The translations under genes and the position numbers were made by a program. Positions 6,696 through 11,319 of a stretch of 11,319 bases of DNA are shown here, in pieces; position 1 is the stretch's first letter; each line of letters starts with the position of its first letter. The stretch comes from Bacteroidia bacterium (GTDB lineage Bacteria; Bacteroidota; Bacteroidia; Chitinophagales; Saprospiraceae). The stretch spans positions 1-11,319 of the forward strand of contig JAUIIF010000081.1 in the NCBI GenBank assembly GCA_030431945.1, written 5' to 3'. The notes under the pieces are model-generated. The model was given only the letters and a program-made list of their open reading frames with translations. It made no database searches and was not told where the DNA came from.

Positions 6696-7979
6696 ATGAC
6701 CAAGACAATACATCGCCTGCCAGCGCTGCGGGACCACTTCACTTACGTCCGGGAACAATCCGTAGCGCTCTGCCAGCCCCTGCGTCCGGAAGACTACGTA
6801 GTACAACCGCACCCGGACGTGAGCCCCCCAAAATGGCACCTGGGCCATACAACCTGGTTTTTCGAGAATTTCATTCTTGCGGCCTACAGCCCCGGTTACA
6901 CCTGCTTCAACCCTGAACTTAACTGGTTTTTTAACAGCTACTACGAGAGCCAGGGGCCACGCATCAAGCGATCCAGCCGGGGAAACATGACCCGGCCGGA
7001 GCTTGCCGTTATCCTGGCCTACCGGCAGTACGTAGACGACAGCCTCCAGGCCCTGCTCGCCAGCGACCACCCGGAGCAGGAGAAGATTGCGGAGTTGGTC
7101 GAGCTGGGCCTACACCACGAGCAGCAACATCAGGAGCTGTTGGTAACGGACATTAAATACATTCTGGGGACGAATCCACTCTTTCCCCCCTACCGGGAAA
7201 TCTCCCCTCCCGCGAAGGACACTAAGCATTTCTCCTTCCCCCGCCCCTCCTTCGTCACCATCTCCGGCGGCCTGCAGACCATCGGCCATCAGGCAGAAGG
7301 TTTCTGCTGGGATAATGAGCTGAGTGTCCACCAGGTTTACCTCGAAGATTTTCAACTCTCCCGCCGGTTGGTGACTAATGGCGAGTACCTGGCCTTCATG
7401 AATGACGGAGGCTACGAGCGCTTTGAACTCTGGCAGATGGAAGGCATCGAATGGGCGCGGCAACTGGACGTCAAAGCGCCCCTCTACTGGAATCAGGACG
7501 AGGAGGGCAACTGGTTGTATTATCAGCTCAATGGCGGCCTGCAGCCCGTACATCCGCAGCTGCCCGTCACCCACCTCAGCTGGTACGAAGCGGACGCCTA
7601 CGCCCGCTGGGCGGGCGCCCGCCTGCCGACGGAGTTTGAATGGGAGGTCGCCTGCCGCCAGTTAGCCCCGGCAGTAAAACCTTACCAGAACTGGGCGGAC
7701 AGTGGGCAACTCCAGGCCTACGCGCCGGTCCGCGAGGAGCCTCAACTGCTGGGGACCGTCTGGGAGTGGACCAACTCGGCCTACCTGCCGTACCCGCGTT
7801 ATCCGCGCCCGGAGGGCGCGCTGGGGGAATACAACGGCAAGTTCATGGTCAACCAGATGGTCCTGCGCGGCGGCAGCTGCGCCACACCCCACAGCCACAT
7901 CCGGCTCACTTACCGCAACTTCTTCCAGACCGATAAACGCTGGCAATTCACGGGTATCCGCCTTGCCAGGGACCTTTAG
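6696..7979 (+). CDS. egtB: Ergothioneine biosynthesis sulfoxide synthase EgtB
   Basis: Non-haem iron enzyme that uses O2 to join hercynine (trimethylhistidine) to a thiol donor, giving the sulfoxide precursor of ergothioneine in the cytoplasm. The 427-residue product has an N-terminal DinB-like domain with the three expected iron ligands: His51 (HLGHTTWFFENF) and His141/His145 in HHEQQHQEL. The C-terminal formylglycine-generating-enzyme-type domain follows (about 183-425: VTHLSWYEADAYARWAGARLPTEFEWE, GTVWEWT, LRGGSCATP, RWQFTGIRLAR). Where mycobacterial EgtB has Asp and Arg for the gamma-glutamyl group (in RNWDYPIRR, from memory), this protein reads RNFFQTDKRW, which argues for cysteine rather than gamma-glutamylcysteine as donor. 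ATG 6696 is chosen; TTG 6639 would add 19 residues not typical of the family. It is followed after 15 nt by egtD, forming an operon. Confidence 0.95.
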   Translation: MTKTIHRLPALRDHFTYVREQSVALCQPLRPEDYVVQPHPDVSPPKWHLGHTTWFFENFILAAYSPGYTCFNPELNWFFNSYYESQGPRIKRSSRGNMTRPELAVILAYRQYVDDSLQALLASDHPEQEKIAELVELGLHHEQQHQELLVTDIKYILGTNPLFPPYREISPPAKDTKHFSFPRPSFVTISGGLQTIGHQAEGFCWDNELSVHQVYLEDFQLSRRLVTNGEYLAFMNDGGYERFELWQMEGIEWARQLDVKAPLYWNQDEEGNWLYYQLNGGLQPVHPQLPVTHLSWYEADAYARWAGARLPTEFEWEVACRQLAPAVKPYQNWADSGQLQAYAPVREEPQLLGTVWEWTNSAYLPYPRYPRPEGALGEYNGKFMVNQMVLRGGSCATPHSHIRLTYRNFFQTDKRWQFTGIRLARDL

Positions 7980-7994
7980 CCAATCCACCCCCAT

Positions 7995-8942
7995 ATGCAC
8001 CCTTCTACTTTCGCTTCTGACATCCTTGCCGGACTCCGGGCCAGCCCCAAACAGCTATCCAGCAAGTGGTTCTACGACGAGCGGGGGAACAAATTGTTCC
8101 AGGCCATCATGGCCATGCCGGAGTATTACCTTACGGACTGTGAAAAGGAGATCTTCCAGGATGCCGGCCCCGCCCTGCTGGCCGCCACCGGCGGCCGGCC
8201 GTTTGACCTCATCGAGCTGGGGGCCGGAGACGGTTCCAAAACCCAGTACCTCATCGAGCACTTCCTGGCGGCGGGAGCTGACTTTGTGTATCGCCCCATC
8301 GACATCAGTGCCCACGCCATTGAGTTGCTCGGTACGCTGATCCGGCACCGCTGGCCTTTCCTCCCCTTTCAACCCATTGAAGGCGACTATTTCTCCGCCC
8401 TTAACCGGCTGGGGAGCGGCCAGTCCGGTCGCCTGCGCCTCGTCCTTTTCCCCGGAGGTAATATCGGGAATTTCACGCCGGAGGAGGCCGTAGAATTCCT
8501 GCGACACCTGCGCACTTTCCTCCGCCCCGGCGACCTGTTACTGACGGGGTTTGACCTCAAAAAAGACCCAGCCATCATCCTGGCTGCCTACAACGATGCG
8601 ACGGGCCACACCGCTGCCTTTAACCTCAACCTGCTGGCGCGGATCAACCGGGAGCTAAGCGCCGATTTCGACCTCGACAACTGGCGCCACTGGGAGACTT
8701 ACGACCCCCTGAGTGGGGCCGCCCGCAGCTACCTGGTGGCACAAGGGCCACAAACGGTTCATATTGCCGACCTGGAGGAAGTCTTTTCCTTCGCCCCCTA
8801 CGAAGCCATTGCGGTAGAAATAAGCCAGAAATACAGCCGGCAGGAAATACAGGCCATGTCCGTGGCGGCCGGCTACACGCTGCTGGAGCACCTGGAGGAT
8901 GCGCGCGGTTGGTTTACGGACAGTCTGTGGCGCGCCGTATAG
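7995..8942 (+). CDS. egtD: L-histidine N(alpha)-methyltransferase EgtD
   Basis: SAM-dependent enzyme that trimethylates the alpha-amino group of histidine to hercynine, the first ergothioneine step. The 315 residues match the family (PF10017, usual length ~320). Visible blocks are KWFYDERGNKLFQAIMAMPEYYLTDCE (24-50), the SAM site LIELGAGDGSKTQYL (72-86), PIDIS (101-105), FPGGNIGNFTPEEA (152-165), AAYNDATGHTAAFNLNLLARINREL (197-221) and AVEISQKYS (273-281). By a constant offset of seven, Asn159, Tyr199, Glu275 and Ser277 correspond to mycobacterial substrate-site residues Asn166, Tyr206, Glu282 and Ser284 (numbering from memory). The position of Met252 is Ser245 (ARSYL instead of the usual EMxL), an oddity. 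It sits 15 nt after egtB, so both are almost certainly one transcript, with methyltransferase second. ATG 7995 fits the family N-terminus. Confidence 0.95.
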   Translation: MHPSTFASDILAGLRASPKQLSSKWFYDERGNKLFQAIMAMPEYYLTDCEKEIFQDAGPALLAATGGRPFDLIELGAGDGSKTQYLIEHFLAAGADFVYRPIDISAHAIELLGTLIRHRWPFLPFQPIEGDYFSALNRLGSGQSGRLRLVLFPGGNIGNFTPEEAVEFLRHLRTFLRPGDLLLTGFDLKKDPAIILAAYNDATGHTAAFNLNLLARINRELSADFDLDNWRHWETYDPLSGAARSYLVAQGPQTVHIADLEEVFSFAPYEAIAVEISQKYSRQEIQAMSVAAGYTLLEHLEDARGWFTDSLWRAV

Positions 8943-8968
8943 GTAATGGTCCTCCTGCCCACCGTCGT

Positions 8969-9847
8969 TTATCCTTCTCCCCACCAACGCAATTTCAGGA
9001 TATCCAGTACGTACAGGACGGGGCGGGGCCGTGAGGTCAGGTACCCTACGAGCCAGCGTTCCGGAAGCTGGCGTGCTATTCTAGTCAGTAGGGGGAAGCG
9101 CACCGCCAGGTCGAGCAGGCGCGTACGCAGGTACGGATATTGTTGGTGGAGCAACCGGAGGTTACGGATGGCTTCACGCTGCTTACGGAGAAAAACGTCG
9201 TTGGGTTCCAACCCCAGGTGGGTTACGGGGTTGTCGATGCTGAACAGCAGGGTTTTAGCCAGGTATTGTTGTTGCCCCCAGAGCGTGTCTTCGTGGCCGT
9301 AGCCCTGGCCGTCTTCCGGGAAAGGGTATTGCAGCAGGATGTCCCGCCGTGTCAGAAAATTATTGGTGTGAAAATTATTCCAATCGTCTCCGTTCACCTG
9401 GCTTTCCCGGTGCGTGCCGTACCACCAGTGCAGGTGTAGCCGGGCTGCGGCAGGCGGCTCAGGGGAATAGTTTCTGCCCCCTACAATCAATATGGTTGCA
9501 TCCGCTGCCCCCGTCAGGAACTGAATATCCCGGAGAGCCGTCAGGTAGTTCGTAAGCCAGCCGGGGGCCAGCTGGCCATCAGCATCCAGCATAATTACAA
9601 ACTCATGGCTGGCCTCCCGGGCCATTTTATTGCGAATAGCTGCCCGGCCCAGGTTATCGGTGAGCTCGACGTAGCGTAAGCCCGGGGTGGTTCGGAGCGC
9701 GGAGCGCCCCCAGTCACCGTCGTCCGGGCTGGCGTCGTCATAAACCATCACCTCGACAGCTTCCGCCACCCCAGCGGCCTGTGCCAGCAAATCCTTCACC
9801 AGCGGGCGGACATCAAAGCGGTAAACCGGGATACAGATGGAGAGCAT
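8969..9847 (-). CDS. Family 2 glycosyltransferase
   Basis: Cytoplasmic GT-A fold glycosyltransferase that should move a sugar from a nucleotide-sugar donor; acceptor and donor cannot be read from sequence. The 292-residue product begins MLSICIPVYRF, the typical GT2 first strand, followed by VMVYDDASPDD (33-43), DNLGRAAIRNKMA (64-76), the metal-binding DxD in IMLDADGQ (85-92) and a HED motif (185-187) in GYGHEDTLWGQQ, where the likely catalytic base sits. There is no clear transmembrane helix. ATG 9847 is chosen because it gives exactly this start; the frame is open up to an ATG at 10000, but the extra 51 residues are not GT2-like and read through a promoter-like box. It is convergent with egtD (26 nt between stops). 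Relatives work in cell-surface polysaccharide or protein glycosylation. Confidence 0.92.
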   Translation of the reverse strand: MLSICIPVYRFDVRPLVKDLLAQAAGVAEAVEVMVYDDASPDDGDWGRSALRTTPGLRYVELTDNLGRAAIRNKMAREASHEFVIMLDADGQLAPGWLTNYLTALRDIQFLTGAADATILIVGGRNYSPEPPAAARLHLHWWYGTHRESQVNGDDWNNFHTNNFLTRRDILLQYPFPEDGQGYGHEDTLWGQQQYLAKTLLFSIDNPVTHLGLEPNDVFLRKQREAIRNLRLLHQQYPYLRTRLLDLAVRFPLLTRIARQLPERWLVGYLTSRPRPVLYVLDILKLRWWGEG

Positions 9848-9851
9848 AAAG

Positions 9852-9859
9852 CAAAGGTA
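9852..9859 (-). promoter_or_regulatory. -7 box directly before the glycosyltransferase gene
   Basis: On the minus strand TACCTTTG is a full match to the Bacteroidota -7 consensus TAnnTTTG and ends 4 nt before the ATG at 9847. A start site about 5-7 nt downstream would give a leaderless or nearly leaderless mRNA. No good -33 TTG is visible. A short inverted repeat (CCGGG 9863-9867, CCCGG 9877-9881) lies just upstream, in the spacer region. Confidence 0.45.
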
Positions 9860-10048
9860 AGTCCGGGGTGGTTTAACCCGGCTCCTGATGCTTACCTCGG
9901 CACCTGCGGCCGCGCACCTTAGGAAAACGAGACTAACTGATTGCCCTTCAGGCAGCACCGGAAGCGTTTCGGTAATTTTAACGGTACGATAACGAGCCAA
10001 CAGGTAAGACTACCGGCCGTTACGCAATCCGGTAATAAATAACACCCA

Positions 10049-11319
10049 ATGAAAGCACTTAAAAAACTGATCCTCCTACTTTCACTCTTACTGGTTATTG
10101 GCCTGTTACGCGCCCAGGTACAGTGCTCTTTCTTTGGCCTGCAGGACACCTTGCGCAAAGATATGGTGGCGAATATGGACCTCCTTAATCTGGGGGATAC
10201 GGCCATCCATCTAACCCTGGATGCCCGGGTTCACGATGAAAGCGGCAGCCTTTTGTACCACTACCAGGTGCCCGAAATACTGCAGGCGCCTGGTAGCAAA
10301 AACTGGTCAATTGCACCTGCGGATGACCTGGCCTTCGGAGTCGCTTTTGCTTACCAAAGTGGACGTATCATCAAAGACTCGTTAGACCTGAAAACCTTCA
10401 GTGGCAGGCTCCGCTGGAGCCTTACCCTCCGGGAGAACAACGATTCCGATACTGTGATCTATAACAAAGAGGTATGGCTTCCCGTCCGGCAGGGACTCCT
10501 AAATTATGAAGAGCTGGCAGGAAAACAAGCCCTGATCGACGCGGGATATTATGACAGGCTCACTATTGATCTTCCTCAGCTGGAGGGCAGATTCACGCTC
10601 ACGGACCTGGAAAACATCCTCATCAGGAATACCTCCAGTCACCTTATTTACGATGACCTCACGATCACCCTGTGGCAGGATGACTTTTATGACCCAGTGT
10701 ACGAGGTGACAATTGACAACTACTCCGCCCCTCCCGGAGCGTATAAATTAGGTGCGGAAGCATTAGCCCTTGGCAGAGTGCTGGACCGGTACGAAGAACG
10801 AGACACTTTAAGCGATTTATCCTTCCAGGCCAGGTTCAGCAACGCCTGGTTGACTTCGACCTCCATTTCCTTATTCAACCACGGCACCCAGTTCCCGCCG
10901 CTCGAAACACATTACAACGCCGCGCTGAACTTGTCGCTTGATTTCTTCATGACACCAGACAAGGTCGGGCAACTCATCACCCCCGAACAACTTACTTTTT
11001 TAGAGAACCCGGAAGGGGACATTCTGGACTTTAGGATGGAGCAAAGTACTAACGAACCCTGCCTGCCATCCGCAAACCCTTTCGGAGAGGCGCTTATCAA
11101 CCGTTCCACCGGTGGTCTTTTTGTCTGCCTGGTCGTACGGGAAGACGATTTACCCCGCAAAAAAACGGGCGCATTCCTGACCGTACTGAGCGGTCTGGAC
11201 TCCGCTTACTACCAGACGGTTCAGCGCGGGCCTTTTGCCATTACTTTCCCCTCCCTGAGTCACCATAAGGAGCCTCCGCTCCGGGAAGGAACCGGAGGCT
11301 TTAATTTTGTTGTCCATTA
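10049..11319 (+). CDS. Large secreted protein of unknown function (open to window end)
   Basis: I do not recognise this protein. At least 423 residues are encoded with no stop before the window ends; the last two bases (TA after a CAT codon) could begin a stop codon or the gene could continue. It starts MKALKKLILLLSLLLVIGLLRAQ, a clear type I signal peptide with probable cleavage after Ala22, so the product is exported to the periplasm or beyond. No lipobox precedes Cys26. The mature part alternates beta-strand-like hydrophobic and polar runs (for example IHLTLDARVHDESGSLLYHY) and is rich in Asp, Leu and Thr, suggesting beta-rich folding. No catalytic motif, repeat or C-terminal sorting domain is visible. 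By eye its base composition is more AT-rich than the neighbours. It is divergent from the glycosyltransferase with a 201-nt gap. ATG 10049 is the only start giving the signal peptide. Confidence 0.85.
   Translation, partial: MKALKKLILLLSLLLVIGLLRAQVQCSFFGLQDTLRKDMVANMDLLNLGDTAIHLTLDARVHDESGSLLYHYQVPEILQAPGSKNWSIAPADDLAFGVAFAYQSGRIIKDSLDLKTFSGRLRWSLTLRENNDSDTVIYNKEVWLPVRQGLLNYEELAGKQALIDAGYYDRLTIDLPQLEGRFTLTDLENILIRNTSSHLIYDDLTITLWQDDFYDPVYEVTIDNYSAPPGAYKLGAEALALGRVLDRYEERDTLSDLSFQARFSNAWLTSTSISLFNHGTQFPPLETHYNAALNLSLDFFMTPDKVGQLITPEQLTFLENPEGDILDFRMEQSTNEPCLPSANPFGEALINRSTGGLFVCLVVREDDLPRKKTGAFLTVLSGLDSAYYQTVQRGPFAITFPSLSHHKEPPLREGTGGFNFVVH
11271..11310 (+). terminator. Terminator-like hairpin inside the last visible codons of the secreted protein gene
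   Basis: AGCCTCCG (11271-11278) and CGGAGGCT (11293-11300) form a perfect 8-bp stem with a 14-nt loop, followed by TTTAATTTTGT. It looks like an intrinsic terminator but lies in the open frame of the upstream gene. It may end that transcript right at its stop codon, or be a chance structure within coding sequence. Confidence 0.4.

Noticed and set aside
9848..10000. N-terminal extension of the glycosyltransferase from an ATG at 10000
   Set aside because: The extra 51 residues are not GT2-like and run through a full-match -7 box; MLSICIPVYRF at 9847 is the standard family start.
10011..10034. Inverted repeat TACCGG...CCGGTA upstream of the secreted protein gene
   Set aside because: Only a 6-bp arm with a 12-nt loop, of a size expected by chance; no promoter box nearby to make it an operator.
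10912..11160. Minus-strand open frame opposite the secreted protein gene
   Set aside because: Shadow of the + strand frame, which has a signal peptide and stays open for over 1.2 kb.

Overview
The window looks like chromosomal DNA of a fairly GC-rich Bacteroidota, most plausibly a Saprospiria/Lewinella-like bacterium. This is inferred from three things: the Bacteroidota flavour of the SerRS, LigA and EgtD proteins, the near absence of strong Shine-Dalgarno sequences, and several promoter boxes resembling the Bacteroidota -7 motif TAnnTTTG. No mobile element, CRISPR array, tRNA or rRNA was seen. The window reads as ordinary housekeeping and accessory chromosome, cut inside a gene at the left end and possibly at the right end.

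Layout. On the left, all on the + strand, are the 3' part of serS (seryl-tRNA synthetase), a membrane zinc metallopeptidase of the YugP type, and frr (ribosome recycling factor). A textbook intrinsic terminator follows frr, then ligA (NAD+-dependent DNA ligase). Convergent to ligA is a two-gene minus-strand unit encoding closely related, single-pass membrane proteins that each seem to carry two winged-helix-like domains. I do not recognise this family. Divergent from that unit is a + strand run of a small DUF427 protein, egtB and egtD, where egtB and egtD are the two core enzymes of ergothioneine biosynthesis. Convergent to egtD is a family 2 glycosyltransferase on the minus strand. Divergent from that is a large secreted protein of unknown function that stays open to the right edge.

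How the genes fit together. EgtD trimethylates histidine and EgtB attaches sulfur to the product, so the pair (15 nt apart) makes the ergothioneine precursor sulfoxide. No egtC amidohydrolase or egtA lies beside them, which fits a short pathway using cysteine directly. serS, frr and ligA are unrelated housekeeping genes. The least explained elements are the membrane-anchored winged-helix pair, a 19-nt repeat shared by two intergenic regions (one copy inside a plausible promoter of that pair), promoter-like boxes placed only 4 nt before two start codons, and the secreted protein, whose last visible codons contain a terminator-like hairpin.

No stretch longer than 300 bases lacks a gene. The largest gaps are 9848-10048, 6153-6308, 1811-1953 and 2518-2632.
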